Part shown: positions 36,529 to 46,407 of the stretch, piece by piece
Numbering within the stretch: position 1 is the stretch's first letter
Layout of the letters: each line of letters starts with the position of its first letter
Source of the DNA: Winogradskyella wichelsiae
Lineage (GTDB): Bacteria > Bacteroidota > Bacteroidia > Flavobacteriales > Flavobacteriaceae
DNA length: 64,000 nucleotides
Assembly: GCF_013403925.1 (NCBI RefSeq)
Contig: NZ_JABFDJ010000001.1
Coordinates: 682,001 to 746,000, forward strand
Reading direction: 5' to 3'
Position numbers and translations under genes: made by a program
The notes under the pieces: generated by a model
Seen by the model: only the letters and a program-made list of their open reading frames with translations
Databases searched by the model: none
What the model was told of the DNA's origin: nothing

Positions 36529-36888
36529 TGATAATTTTCCAATTAAAAAAAGTTATTAGGATAATTCTGTATACAATATAGTTAATTTTACAAATAAAAT
36601 TAAGATCAAAGCCATATGCCTTCTAGGTTTGATAGACTATTATTAAGAATTAGAGTTTAATAAACTTTAGCACATTATTCTAGTACAAAACAAAAAAACT
36701 CACAGCTCCTTAAAATGGTTAATCTTAATAACTTTGTCGTCATTTATTTTCAGTTGTCTTCTGAGAAGAAGAAACAATAGCTACAACATCTCTATTTTTT
36801 TAATCTTAAACCACAGTCATTAGCAATCTTTTAAGCCTAACTTGAGTTAAGTAAAATCCTTACACAAGTAATAAAGAAAACAGTATTA

Positions 36889-37096
36889 TTAAGCAAACTC
36901 TTTAAGTATAACCAAAAAAGGAACTTTTAAATAAGATCCTACAACCAAACCATATTGCTCTTGCTCCTGCTGCTACTATAGTCCCCATTACGATAAGATC
37001 AATTTTATGTGTAGCTACAAACGTTTCTATATTAGAAATTAAAACACCTAACCTACCATAAATTTTAAATGTAAAACCGTATTTTAAAAAAAACAA
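36889..37096 (-). pseudogene. Universal stress protein remnant
   Basis: Reads as the C-terminal part of a UspA-type domain: SNIETFVATHKIDLIVMGT in one frame, then after a frameshift KVPFLVILKEFA and stop at 36889 in another. There is no ATG (the open frame begins at a TTG) and the glycine-rich ATP loop is damaged. It lies downstream of the intact universal stress protein gene and one membrane protein gene. Confidence 0.65.
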
Positions 37097-37119
37097 TGAC
37101 TTGAGTTAGTCTAAAAAAA

Positions 37120-37527
37120 TTATACAGGCACAATACCATAAACTTCATTCAACAAAAAAACACCTATAAAAAATAACAATGTATAAATGACTTGTACCAT
37201 TTTAATATTTATAATCTCGAGCCATTTAACTGTTTTAGCAGGAAACATAAATAATGAGAGCCCTAAAAACAAAGAGGTCCAACCGATTAGCGTAACAATG
37301 AGTTTATAGTTTGGTTCCCAAATATTATGAAACAATGTATTTAATAGCCCTATAATTATAGCTACGAAAGAAAAAATAATGAGGAATTTTTCATCCTTAA
37401 GGTCATTAAATATTTGTTTAATCCGTTTGGGATTAAGACTCAATATTAAAAAGAAGATGATGAGATACCACCCCCAAAACTTTGCCAAAAAAAATTGAAG
37501 TGTCCATATTTTAAGTGATTTATTCAT
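37120..37527 (-). CDS. Four-helix membrane protein of unknown function
   Basis: Protein of 135 residues with four membrane segments (about 14-32, 47-63, 74-92, 108-128). No known family was recognised. Its start overlaps the end of the universal stress protein gene by eight bases, so the two are co-translated and probably under the same FNR-like promoter. A role at the membrane during stress is a guess from context. Confidence 0.7.
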   Translation of the reverse strand: MNKSLKIWTLQFFLAKFWGWYLIIFFLILSLNPKRIKQIFNDLKDEKFLIIFSFVAIIIGLLNTLFHNIWEPNYKLIVTLIGWTSLFLGLSLFMFPAKTVKWLEIINIKMVQVIYTLLFFIGVFLLNEVYGIVPV

Positions 37528-38350
37528 GCAATACTAAAAAAGGAATATCGGTATGATAACTTATTTTTTCTACCCTAGAGTGAAATAAAATGCTTTGAAA
37601 ATAGTTTAAATTTTTTGCAACCATAGCAATCATATCAATCGCTTTGTGCTCTACAAAAGACTGTATGGCATCTTCTACTTTTTTACATTCTAGATTTTTA
37701 AAGCTTGGTTTGTAATCTTCAAAATACGTCTTAAATATATCAAGGTTTGTTAGCTGTTCAGCATTTAATTCAGCTTCTCTTCTCTGAATATGAACAATAT
37801 TTAAATTGGCATTATATGTTTTTAGAATGCTTGTAAGTGGCTCTAAGGTCTTTAAATCGTAAGCTAAATTAAAATCTGAAGGAAAAGCAATTTCTTTAAT
37901 AGTATTATATTTTGCACGTTCTGGTATTACCATAGTTGTACACTTTACTTTAGTTATTACGTCTCCTGTATGACTACCAACAATGTGTTTTTTTAATCCA
38001 GACGCTCCTTTAGTTCCCATAACAAGCGTATCTATTTTTTGTTCTAAAACATGCTTTCGTATAGATTCTAAAAAAAAACCATACTCGGTGATGGTATAAA
38101 AGTGATGGTTCTCGTTAACGCTATCAGTGTCATTAATTTTATGTAACAAAGTAGCTAAGCGTTGCTTTGAGGGCTTAATATAAAGATCGTCAATTTGATC
38201 TGCTGCACCTGCATCATCTGCCATAAAACGATCTATGATGCACACATTTAAGATGTAGAAATTGCATTCTACTGTTTTGTAAAATTCAATAGCATACAAT
38301 ATGGCGTTCCAAGAGTTTGGGGAGAAGTCTGTAGGTAATAAAATATTCAT
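37520..38350 (-). CDS. Universal stress protein, two-domain
   Basis: Cytoplasmic protein of 276 residues with two UspA folds. The first begins MNILLPTDFSPNSWNAI and carries the ATP-binding loop VMGTKGASGLKKHIVGSHTGDVI; the second starts near 150 (EIAFPSDFNLAYD) and has a degenerate loop. The family is induced by starvation, low oxygen and other stress. Just upstream is an FNR-like box and a matching -7 element (38372-38414), and the divergent gene order places it next to a receiver-Crp regulator. Confidence 0.9.
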   Translation of the reverse strand: MNILLPTDFSPNSWNAILYAIEFYKTVECNFYILNVCIIDRFMADDAGAADQIDDLYIKPSKQRLATLLHKINDTDSVNENHHFYTITEYGFFLESIRKHVLEQKIDTLVMGTKGASGLKKHIVGSHTGDVITKVKCTTMVIPERAKYNTIKEIAFPSDFNLAYDLKTLEPLTSILKTYNANLNIVHIQRREAELNAEQLTNLDIFKTYFEDYKPSFKNLECKKVEDAIQSFVEHKAIDMIAMVAKNLNYFQSILFHSRVEKISYHTDIPFLVLHE

Positions 38351-38371
38351 CGCGTAATTTCTTAGTGCCTA

Positions 38372-38414
38372 CAAATCTATAGCGCTAAGCAAAATTAAAA
38401 CATGATATTCGTCA
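38372..38414 (-). promoter_or_regulatory. FNR-like box and -7 element, universal stress protein promoter
   Basis: Box TGA-TATTCG-TCA at 38403-38414, then 23 bases, then TAGATTTG (38379-38372, minus strand). The layout is the same as at five other promoters in this window. Confidence 0.65.
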
Positions 38415-38438
38415 CTAATGGAAAATACGTTTATGAAA

Positions 38439-39497
38439 TTAATGGATGTCTTGTAACTTTCTAAGATCTATAACCTTGATCGTTCGACCTTCCATTTCAA
38501 TAATACCTTGCTTTTTAAAATCGGACATCGTTCTTATCAAGGTCTCAGTAGCAATACCTGCTACACTTGCCAAATCACTACGCGATATCCTTATAGGGTC
38601 TTCTGGTTTAGAATTTATTTTCTCAGCAAATCTTAAAATTGTTGCAGCCGTTTTGCGTCTTACAGAACTATAGGCCATTTGTAATAACTGATCCTTAACA
38701 CCTGTAATTCCGTCGGATAATAACTGAATGATTTCTAAACTTATTTTATGATTTTTATCTAACACATCTTTTAACTCAGATTTAGAAACCCCAACCATTT
38801 CAACGTCTTGCATTGTAGTTGCACTCTCTTTGTATGCAATATTTTGCGTAAATGACGTGTATCCAAAAATTTCGTCTTCTTTATGCAGTGCGGTTGTTAA
38901 TTCTTTTCCTTCTTCGTCATATTTAAAACACTTTACAACACCTTTTAGAATAAGGTAGATAAAATTAGAATTCTGACCTTCTTTATAAATAATTGCATTT
39001 TTTTTATAATTAAAAACAGTTCCGTTATCGTCAAAAAAGTTTTTTAGATCATTTAAAGTTCTTAATTCATCTTCGTTGTCTTGAGGATTTGCAGTGGTTT
39101 GGTAGGATTCTCGCTCTTCTTTTAAAATAGCAGCTTTAGCAATTCTACTTTCAATAGCACTGATAATTTCATCCTCACTAAATGGTTTAGTAATATAATC
39201 ATCGGCACCTAAATCCATACCTTTCCTAACGTCTTGGCGTTCAGTTTTTGCTGATAGAAATATAAAAGGGATAAACTTTGTAATACTGTTTTTAGATAAC
39301 TCTTCTAACACTCCATAGCCGTCAAGAATGGGCATCATAATATCGCAAACTATGATATCTGGCAGATGGGTATTCGCCATTTCTACACCTAACTTACCAT
39401 TGGCAGCGGTTAGAACACTATAATTAGAAAGCTCTAATAATTCTGCTGTATTTTCTCTTAGTACCGTATCGTCTTCTATCAGTAATACTGTTTTCAT
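38439..39497 (-). CDS. Response regulator fused to a Crp/Fnr-type regulator
   Basis: Protein of 352 residues. Residues 1-120 are a receiver domain (LLIEDDTVLREN, phosphoacceptor D52 in VCDIMMP, lysine in YITKPFSEDE). A cyclic-nucleotide-binding-like fold follows at about 150-270 (IIYKEGQNSNFIYLILKGVVK), then a Crp-type winged helix at about 285-345 (RISRSDLASVAGIATETLIRTMSDFKKQGII). No cysteine cluster for an iron-sulfur centre is seen, so phosphorylation probably replaces direct oxygen sensing. Co-operonic with the PAS kinase, with a four-base overlap. Confidence 0.9.
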   Translation of the reverse strand: MKTVLLIEDDTVLRENTAELLELSNYSVLTAANGKLGVEMANTHLPDIIVCDIMMPILDGYGVLEELSKNSITKFIPFIFLSAKTERQDVRKGMDLGADDYITKPFSEDEIISAIESRIAKAAILKEERESYQTTANPQDNEDELRTLNDLKNFFDDNGTVFNYKKNAIIYKEGQNSNFIYLILKGVVKCFKYDEEGKELTTALHKEDEIFGYTSFTQNIAYKESATTMQDVEMVGVSKSELKDVLDKNHKISLEIIQLLSDGITGVKDQLLQMAYSSVRRKTAATILRFAEKINSKPEDPIRISRSDLASVAGIATETLIRTMSDFKKQGIIEMEGRTIKVIDLRKLQDIH

Positions 39498-40999
39498 ATT
39501 TGTGCTTGGTTTGGAAGTTCAATAATAAAAGTAGAGCCTTTGTGCTCAACACTTTTAAAGGTAATGCTGCCGTTTAGATTTTCTAAATGATCTTTTACAA
39601 TATTCAAACCAATACCAGTACCTTGCATTAGCAAAGCATTTTCTGCTCTAAAATAGCGATTGAATATGTTTTTTTGATCTATCAGCGGAATACCAATTCC
39701 ATTATCTTTGACTTTGAATGTTGTTTTAGTTTCGTTTTGTGTAATCTCGATATTTATAATGGTGTGCTCGGATGAATATTTAATAGCATTATAAATAAGG
39801 TTTGATAAAGATAGTTCTACAATTTTTTCATCTTGATACATTGATATTTCATCAATATTTTCTGGGTAATTAATATGCTGTCCATCTTTTAATAGCATAT
39901 TAGCATTATAGATCACTTCATTTACTACTTTACTCAGCTGAAATTTGGTAAACTTATAATTAATTTTACCTTTTTCTAATTTCTCTACAGAAAGAAAATC
40001 ATTTAAAATGGTATTTAGATATTGTACTTTATCTGTAATCGTTTTTACGTGTTTTTCTCTTTTTTCTTGCTGTTCAGTTAGCTTATATTTATTAAGAAGT
40101 ATTGTTGAAGTTAATATACCGCTTAAAGGTGTTTTAAATTCGTGAGAAACCATAGAAAGAAACTTTGTTTTTAAATCGTTCAGTTCTTTTTCAGCAGCTA
40201 AAGCAGTTTTTAGTTCTTCTGTTCTTGTTTCAACAGTTTTTTCTAAATTTTGTGTATAGTTTTTTTGCTCTGTGATATCTAAAATAATAGCCACATAAAC
40301 ATCTTTATCACCTAAAAGAGATCGTTGCAGATGAACGTTTGCAGGATATGTTGTACCCGATTTCCTCTTATGAATCGTTTCAAACTCAAGCTTTTCAACC
40401 GATCCTTTTTTAAGTACCTCGATCTCTTTTCTAAATTGTGCTTCGGTATACTCTGGCTTTATATCTATAGGCGTCATTTTACTGAGCTCTTCCATACTGT
40501 AACCTAAGTTTTTTTGAGCCCCATAGTTTACATTAATAAATAGTAAAGTATTAGAATCAAATACAAAAATCTCATTCAAAGATTCTAGAATGATATTTGC
40601 TAAATGATTTTTTTCTTGCTCAAGCTTTTTACGTTCTGTAATATCTATGACTAAAGCCATAATATAATTACTTCCAAAAATACTAAAGGGATTTAAACTC
40701 GCTTCAATAGGAAAAATACTCCCATCTTTTTTGGCTCCATGAATATCGCGACCATTACCCATACTGCGCTTTTTGTTGTCCTTAACAAAGCCTTTAAAAT
40801 GCTGACCATGATTGGCATGGTAATTTTGAGGAATTAAAATATTAAGTGGCTGATTGTCTAGTTCTTTTTTTGCATAACCAAACATCTGTTCACCCGCGTT
40901 GTTAACTTTTACGATTTTCTGATGTTCGTCAACAATCACTACGCCTTCTGAAACAGAATTTAATAGAATATTAAAAATTTCTTGATCTTGTTGAAACAT
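39494..40999 (-). CDS. Soluble PAS sensor histidine kinase
   Basis: Kinase of 501 residues without membrane helices. Two PAS domains lie at about 5-125 (ILLNSVSEGVVIVDEHQKIV) and 132-250 (LESLNEIFVFDSNTLLFINVN), followed by a coiled coil, the phospho-acceptor H286 in VSHEFKTPLSG, and the ATPase domain (NLIYNAIKYSSE, KDNGIGIP, GTGIGLNIVKDH). The longer frame starting at 41059 adds a hydrophobic stretch outside the family pattern; the ATG of MFQQDQEIF is preferred. Partner of the receiver-Crp regulator that follows. Confidence 0.88.
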   Translation of the reverse strand: MFQQDQEIFNILLNSVSEGVVIVDEHQKIVKVNNAGEQMFGYAKKELDNQPLNILIPQNYHANHGQHFKGFVKDNKKRSMGNGRDIHGAKKDGSIFPIEASLNPFSIFGSNYIMALVIDITERKKLEQEKNHLANIILESLNEIFVFDSNTLLFINVNYGAQKNLGYSMEELSKMTPIDIKPEYTEAQFRKEIEVLKKGSVEKLEFETIHKRKSGTTYPANVHLQRSLLGDKDVYVAIILDITEQKNYTQNLEKTVETRTEELKTALAAEKELNDLKTKFLSMVSHEFKTPLSGILTSTILLNKYKLTEQQEKREKHVKTITDKVQYLNTILNDFLSVEKLEKGKINYKFTKFQLSKVVNEVIYNANMLLKDGQHINYPENIDEISMYQDEKIVELSLSNLIYNAIKYSSEHTIINIEITQNETKTTFKVKDNGIGIPLIDQKNIFNRYFRAENALLMQGTGIGLNIVKDHLENLNGSITFKSVEHKGSTFIIELPNQAQI

Positions 41000-41248
41000 C
41001 TTAAAAAGGTTGAGTTTTAAAAAATATAAAGATAAAAAACCTATTGAATATATCAGCACCTCGCTAATTAACTTACATAAGTTATTATTAACACCTCCTA
41101 TAGTTCCCTACATAAACCACGCTATACTTTAGACTGTAAGATTATTAAGACATCAACAGCCGTTTCTCTTTGGTTTACTGATTTTTACATAAACATTGTA
41201 ATTTTAACACTCTAATCATTTACAGCTCAATTTCTTTAAAACATCAAA

Positions 41249-41273
41249 ACTCTTTTTTAGTCAAAAAAAGAGT
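41249..41273. repeat. Hairpin in the gap before the DUF6134 gene
   Basis: Arms ACTCTTTTTT (41249-41258) and AAAAAAGAGT (41264-41273) with a five-base loop. It lies in the divergent 394-base gap 41000-41393, where no gene ends; the rest of the gap shows nothing recognisable. Confidence 0.4.
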
Positions 41274-41393
41274 CTTCAAAAATATAGGTTGAGCTATTTT
41301 TAATTTTTTAATTTTGAAGTCATAATGAAATATACTCTACCCTAAAAGGTCTATTATTATTTTAAAACTTTTAGCTTTAAAAAAATCAATTTC

Positions 41394-41990
41394 ATGATAC
41401 GTTTCTTCATTGTTAGTCTCCTTTGCCTAATTTTAGGAAATACTTCTAGTTCTATAGAGGAAAATCTTAATTTCGATATTATTCATAAAGGTAAAATTGT
41501 TGGCAGTCTCAAAGCCACAAAAACAACCAAACACTCCAAAACCTATTACCAAAGCTCTACAACTATTACAACTAGAATACTTAAAGATATTCGAGTTAAT
41601 TATAAATACGACGTAATTTTTAGTGATGATTTATTAGAATCATCAACTGTAAATATTAGTATAAATGAGAAATCACATGCAGAAACACACACGCAAAAGA
41701 ACGGAACAGATTATGATGTAATTAAAAACAACACAAATAAAGACACTTTAAAAGAAGCAATTCACTATGCAACAGTTCAACTTTATTTTGAAGAACCTAA
41801 AAACATTAGTCAATGCTATTCTGAACAAGATGCCAGTTTTAATACCATAAAACCCTTAGGCAATCACACGTATAAAAAAGTTAATTTAAAAGGAAAAGAA
41901 AACATCTATTACTATAAAAAAGGGGCTCTAAAAAAAGCAACGATTGACGGAGGATTAATTAAATTTGAAATCATAGCAACACATGAATAA
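41394..41990 (+). CDS. Secreted DUF6134-like protein
   Basis: Protein of 198 residues with a short signal peptide (IRFFIVSLLCLILGNTSSS), then a beta-rich body: NFDIIHKGKIVGSLKATKTT, and repeated strands ending in YKKGALKKATIDGGLIKFEI. This is the layout of the DUF6134 group of periplasmic or surface proteins. The role is unknown. It stands alone between the two sensor systems. Confidence 0.6.
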   Translation: MIRFFIVSLLCLILGNTSSSIEENLNFDIIHKGKIVGSLKATKTTKHSKTYYQSSTTITTRILKDIRVNYKYDVIFSDDLLESSTVNISINEKSHAETHTQKNGTDYDVIKNNTNKDTLKEAIHYATVQLYFEEPKNISQCYSEQDASFNTIKPLGNHTYKKVNLKGKENIYYYKKGALKKATIDGGLIKFEIIATHE

Positions 41991-42106
41991 CACTTAAAAT
42001 TTTAATGAAAATTAATACATAATTCTATTAAAACAGTTCTTCTCGCTATGACGTCATCATTTAAAATTAACTATAAAAATTTGTAACTTACATACAACTT
42101 AAAAGC

Positions 42107-42880
42107 ATGAATATAGGATTGGTATTATCTGGTGGAGGTGCTCGTGGGGCGGCTCACATCGGAACAATTAAAGCATTAGAAGAAGCCGAAATATTCCCAA
42201 CACATATTGCAGGAACAAGCTCTGGCGCCATTGTTGGTGCACTCTATGCCGCAGGGTTTACTTGGTCTGATATTCTTAATTTCTTCAAAACCATCCCCCT
42301 GTTTAATGCCAAAAGATTTGCAAGAAAAAAACCTGGGTTTTTAAATTCTGATAATTTCTACGACGACTTAAAAACATATTTTCCTGAAGATAATTTTGAA
42401 GCTTTAAAAAAACCATTATTTATTCCTGCTGCAAATATCGTAGACGGCACTTCTAAAATGTTTAGCAAAGGGCAACTTATAAAACCTATTATAGCATCTG
42501 CGTCTTTTCCAGGTGTTTTTACACCAACAGAAATTAACGGAAAACATTACGTAGACGGAGGAACATTAAACAACTTCCCTGTAGAACCATTAATAGCCAA
42601 ATGCGATAAAATTATAGGCGTCTATGTAAATCCCTTAAAAGAAGTAACCATGAAAGACCTAAAACATTCTTACTCTGTAGTAGAACGTTCTTATAAAATT
42701 ATGGTTGCTGCAGAATCTATGGCTAAATTCTCGTATTGCGATATGATAATTAGCCCTCAAGAATTAGTAAATTACAACACTTTTGGGATGAATAATGTTG
42801 ATGCTATTTTTCAACTAGGTTATGAAACAACCAAAAGAGCATTAGAAGAAAAAAGAGAGCTGTTTAAATCTCAAGATTAA
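42107..42880 (+). CDS. Patatin-like phospholipase (RssA type)
   Basis: Cytoplasmic serine hydrolase of 257 residues. Oxyanion loop GGGARGAAHIG, nucleophile in GTSSG, and the catalytic aspartate in DGG (YVDGGTLNNFPVEP) are all present. Activity is predicted to be lipid acyl hydrolysis. The nearest relatives are the RssA and NTE-type proteins of bacteria, as far as the motifs show. It lies between the DUF6134 gene and the second kinase. Confidence 0.9.
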   Translation: MNIGLVLSGGGARGAAHIGTIKALEEAEIFPTHIAGTSSGAIVGALYAAGFTWSDILNFFKTIPLFNAKRFARKKPGFLNSDNFYDDLKTYFPEDNFEALKKPLFIPAANIVDGTSKMFSKGQLIKPIIASASFPGVFTPTEINGKHYVDGGTLNNFPVEPLIAKCDKIIGVYVNPLKEVTMKDLKHSYSVVERSYKIMVAAESMAKFSYCDMIISPQELVNYNTFGMNNVDAIFQLGYETTKRALEEKRELFKSQD

Positions 42881-43031
42881 AAAAGAAATTCATCTGCGCA
42901 AATACTTATCTTTTTTCTGAGTCAATAAGTTATTAAAACCACTAGTATCTCTAATAGAATATTTAATAGATCAGGCTTATTTAAATAAAAATAGCATAAC
43001 TTAACTGTGAATTTCCGGAAAACTTGTTTTT

Positions 43032-44654
43032 ATGAAATTAGACACACGCAACATCACCTTACCAAGTTTATTTTTCCGAACAAAAAATGATAAATGTTGG
43101 ACTGCAGAATACCTGAGTGAGAGTTGCCTAAACCTAACAGGGTATACAAGTACAGATTTTACTAAAAAGCACATACATTTAGGCCACCTTATTTTAGAAG
43201 AGGATAGAGATAAGGTCTGGAATACCATACAGCAGGCATTAGACAATAAGCAAACATTCTATCTTAACTATCACATAAAACATAAAAATGGAAACCTTAA
43301 GTTTTTGCATGAGCAAGGTCAGGGTATTTATGATGAAAACAGCACCATAATTGCCGTAGAACGGTTTATTCAAGACGTTTCAGAAGTAAAAAAAACGGAT
43401 TTACAACTGATTCAGAACACTACCGAAAAACTTTCTAGTTATGCAGAAGAACTCGAAAATACGGTTCAAGAACGCACTAACGAGTTCAAATATATTGTTC
43501 AAAAATTAACAGAATCTAATCTTAATTTAGAAGATCAGATCCAAGAAACTAGAATTGCAGAAAGCAAAGTGTTGCACACTAAGTTTTTGCTGGAAAATAT
43601 CTCTCATAATTTCCCAAAAGGATTTGTCATTGTTTTTGATTTAAATTTTAAAATTCTTTTAGTTGAAGGAGAAGAAGTGGTTGATTGGGGCTTTAAAGAT
43701 AAAGAAGATGTAAGAAGCATATTAGAGGATATTTTAGGACTTACAGAAACGGCAAAGGAAAAAATTAAATTAAATATTGAAGAAACTTTAAAAGGAAAAC
43801 ATTGCTCTTTTGAAATAGAATTTAATAACCAATGTTACTTAGTGAACACCACACCTTTAATGAATCTAGAAAATAAGATTGAACAGATTTTAATGGTGTA
43901 TAATAATATTACACTTCAGAAAAATGTTGAACTTGAAATTTTAAATACCCTAAAAAAAGAACAGGAGTTAAGTGAATTAAAATCACGATTTATCTCTATG
44001 GCTTCGCATGAATTTAGAACGCCTCTTAGTGCCATTTTATCTTCAGCAATTTTAATAGAAAAATTAAATGCCTCAGGCAAAGAAGACAAAAGACTAAAAC
44101 ACGTCTCCAAAATTAGATCTAACGTTAAAAACTTAGTTGTGATTCTCAATGATTTTCTGTCATTGAGCAAACTTCAAGAAGGCAAAGTAATAGCAAAACC
44201 TTCACGTTTTGATCTTATCGACTTTTCAAAATCAGTTGTAGAAGAAATGGAAAGTGTTAAAAAAAGCGGGCAAACTATTAATTTTGAATCTAAAAACTAT
44301 AAAATTGATGTGTTTTTAGATCAAAAATTAATGCAGCATGTCCTTTTCAATTTACTCTCTAATGCCATTAAGTATTCTAAAGAAAATAAAACTATCGTTT
44401 TTAAAATAAAAACTAAAAAAAATCAAGTTTTTATAGCCATAATTGATGAAGGAATTGGGATTCCAAAAGAAGAAATAGAACATATGTTTCAGCGTTTTTA
44501 CCGGGCCAATAACACCACTAATATCGAAGGAACAGGTTTAGGATTAAACATCGTAAAACAATACACTGAGCTTATGGGGGGGACTATAAAAATTGAAAGT
44601 ATACTGAATGTTGGGTCAACATTTAATATTCAACTTCCCTTAAAAATGACATAA
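43032..44654 (+). CDS. Soluble PAS sensor histidine kinase, second copy
   Basis: Kinase of 540 residues without membrane helices and paralogous to the kinase at 39494. It has an N-terminal PAS fold (WTAEYLSESCLNLTGY to IQDVSEVK), a long coiled coil at about 120-185, a second PAS-like fold (FPKGFVIVFDLNFKILLVEG), phospho-acceptor H326 in ASHEFRTPLSA and the ATPase motifs NLLSNAIKYSKE, DEGIGIP and GTGLGLNIVKQY. The regulator gene begins two bases after the stop, so the pair is one operon. Confidence 0.88.
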   Translation: MKLDTRNITLPSLFFRTKNDKCWTAEYLSESCLNLTGYTSTDFTKKHIHLGHLILEEDRDKVWNTIQQALDNKQTFYLNYHIKHKNGNLKFLHEQGQGIYDENSTIIAVERFIQDVSEVKKTDLQLIQNTTEKLSSYAEELENTVQERTNEFKYIVQKLTESNLNLEDQIQETRIAESKVLHTKFLLENISHNFPKGFVIVFDLNFKILLVEGEEVVDWGFKDKEDVRSILEDILGLTETAKEKIKLNIEETLKGKHCSFEIEFNNQCYLVNTTPLMNLENKIEQILMVYNNITLQKNVELEILNTLKKEQELSELKSRFISMASHEFRTPLSAILSSAILIEKLNASGKEDKRLKHVSKIRSNVKNLVVILNDFLSLSKLQEGKVIAKPSRFDLIDFSKSVVEEMESVKKSGQTINFESKNYKIDVFLDQKLMQHVLFNLLSNAIKYSKENKTIVFKIKTKKNQVFIAIIDEGIGIPKEEIEHMFQRFYRANNTTNIEGTGLGLNIVKQYTELMGGTIKIESILNVGSTFNIQLPLKMT

Positions 44655-44655
44655 A

Positions 44656-45726
44656 ATGAAAAAGATACTATTAATAGAAGATAATCAGGATGTACGAGAA
44701 AACACTGCTGATATTCTAGAACTAGAAAACTACGATGTCATTACCGCTGAAAATGGAAACATAGGTGTAGACAAAGCTTTAAAAAGTCTTCCAGATCTCA
44801 TTTTATGTGATATTATGATGCCAGAATTAGATGGTTATGAAGTTTATGAGCGGTTAAGTCAGAATTCTAAAACGGCAAGTATTCCTTTTATTTTTCTTAC
44901 TGCTAAATCCGAAAAATCAGATTTTAGAACAGGAATGAATCTTGGTGCTGATGATTATTTAACCAAACCTTTTGAAGAAGATGAATTACTAGGAGCTATT
45001 GCATGTCGTTTAAGCAAGAACAGTTTTTTGAAGAAAGAATTTTCTAAAAATATAGACGGCATTAATCAATTCTTGGATGAAGCTTCAGATTATTTAAATC
45101 TTGAAGCACTTTCAAAAGATCGTAACCTTCAAGTTTATAAAATTAAAGATCGAATTTTCGATGAAGGTAATGCTGCTCATCATTTATATTTTATACAAAG
45201 TGGAAATGTAAAAACTTATAGAACAACAGAAACCGGCAAAGAATTTGTAACAGGAATGTATGGTGCTGGTGATTTTATTGGGCAATTATCATTGTTAGGA
45301 GATAAAGGGCTTTACATAGAAACAGCGAGTGTTTTAGAAGATGCTGAGGTGTATGCAATACCTAAAGCCGATTTCACAAAACTCTTATACGGAAACAAAG
45401 AGGTATCTAATAAATTTATCGGAATGATTTCTAATAGTTTAATTACGCTACAAGAACATTTAGTAGATATGGCTTTTGCTACCGTAAGACAACGCACTGC
45501 TAAAGCACTTTTAGAATTAGATGCAAAAGGCATGATTAAAGATGAAGAACATGCTGGCATCAGCATTCCTAGAGAAGATTTTGCCGGACTGATAGGCACA
45601 GCTACAGAAACAGCGATTAGAATGTTAACAGAATTTAAACACGAAGGTTTAATTGGGGTTGAAACAAATAGAAGACTTGTCTTGCTAGATAGAAAAGGTT
45701 TAGAAACAATTGTAGAATTTGGGTAA
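44656..45726 (+). CDS. Response regulator fused to a Crp/Fnr-type regulator, second copy
   Basis: Protein of 356 residues, same architecture as the one at 38439: receiver domain (D52 in LCDIMMPELDG, lysine in YLTKPFEEDE), cyclic-nucleotide-binding-like fold (RIFDEGNAAHHLYFIQSGNVKTY), and Crp-type winged helix (SIPREDFAGLIGTATETAIRMLTEFKHEGLI). No iron-sulfur cysteines. With its kinase it forms a second copy of the system on the opposite strand. FNR-like boxes follow at the next two promoters. Confidence 0.9.
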   Translation: MKKILLIEDNQDVRENTADILELENYDVITAENGNIGVDKALKSLPDLILCDIMMPELDGYEVYERLSQNSKTASIPFIFLTAKSEKSDFRTGMNLGADDYLTKPFEEDELLGAIACRLSKNSFLKKEFSKNIDGINQFLDEASDYLNLEALSKDRNLQVYKIKDRIFDEGNAAHHLYFIQSGNVKTYRTTETGKEFVTGMYGAGDFIGQLSLLGDKGLYIETASVLEDAEVYAIPKADFTKLLYGNKEVSNKFIGMISNSLITLQEHLVDMAFATVRQRTAKALLELDAKGMIKDEEHAGISIPREDFAGLIGTATETAIRMLTEFKHEGLIGVETNRRLVLLDRKGLETIVEFG

Positions 45727-45761
45727 TCTGAATTAAGACTCACTGAAATAATATAGAGGAG

Positions 45762-45804
45762 TGATGTAAGTCATTTCTGTAAACATGTCGTTCTACTACA
45801 TTTG
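45762..45804 (+). promoter_or_regulatory. FNR-like box and -7 element before the GSP17M-like gene
   Basis: Box TGA-TGTAAG-TCA at 45762-45773, then 23 bases, then TACATTTG at 45797-45804. The predicted start is about 35 bases before the gene. Confidence 0.65.
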
Positions 45805-45844
45805 TTACAGAACTAGCACCTAGGTTGCTGATATTAAATTATTC

Positions 45845-46333
45845 ATGAACCCTACTACAGAACACACGAAAGAAAAAAGCGTTTTTTTAAAGTCTTACCC
45901 CAAAATTGAACTAATTAAAAATGTGATAAATAATATTTATCATACGCCTAATGTTTACATTCAAATTTCTGTTTTAGGTAAGTTAGCAACAGAAGAATTA
46001 AATCCTACTTTTCTAAACTCAAAGACTCATCTACAGACATACTGTGAAAACGACTTAAAACTTTCTTCAAAGTTTGGAACAATCTTAAATCCTGAAATAG
46101 GCCCTTTTTTTATTGCAGGATTTCTTGCACCTATGTTTTTACAAGAAGTTAATGGTAAAACCATAGGCTCAATGCCAACGGGGCTTTTCGGTATTTTAAG
46201 TGGACTTGGCATCAACCAAAATAACATATGCACTCACTTAAGAACATTAAAAAAAGGCAATTATATTCTTATTTTGAGAGGTTCAAATTCTGAACTTAAT
46301 AAACTAAAGTCACAATTAAAAATAGCAAATTAA
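45845..46333 (+). CDS. DUF1269/GSP17M-like stress protein
   Basis: Protein of 162 residues. A glycine-rich hydrophobic centre (NPEIGPFFIAGFLAPMFLQ, SMPTGLFGILSGLGI) is followed by a segment like the end of GSP17M/YflT domains (THLRTLKKGNYILILRGS). No signal peptide. The assignment rests on pattern only. It has its own FNR-like promoter and lies behind the second receiver-Crp regulator. Confidence 0.5.
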   Translation: MNPTTEHTKEKSVFLKSYPKIELIKNVINNIYHTPNVYIQISVLGKLATEELNPTFLNSKTHLQTYCENDLKLSSKFGTILNPEIGPFFIAGFLAPMFLQEVNGKTIGSMPTGLFGILSGLGINQNNICTHLRTLKKGNYILILRGSNSELNKLKSQLKIAN

Positions 46334-46407
46334 AAGCATAGTAATCAATTGTTTTGGTTACAAAAAAATTAATCCACTACAACAGATTACGCTCAATTCT
46401 TAACGAC

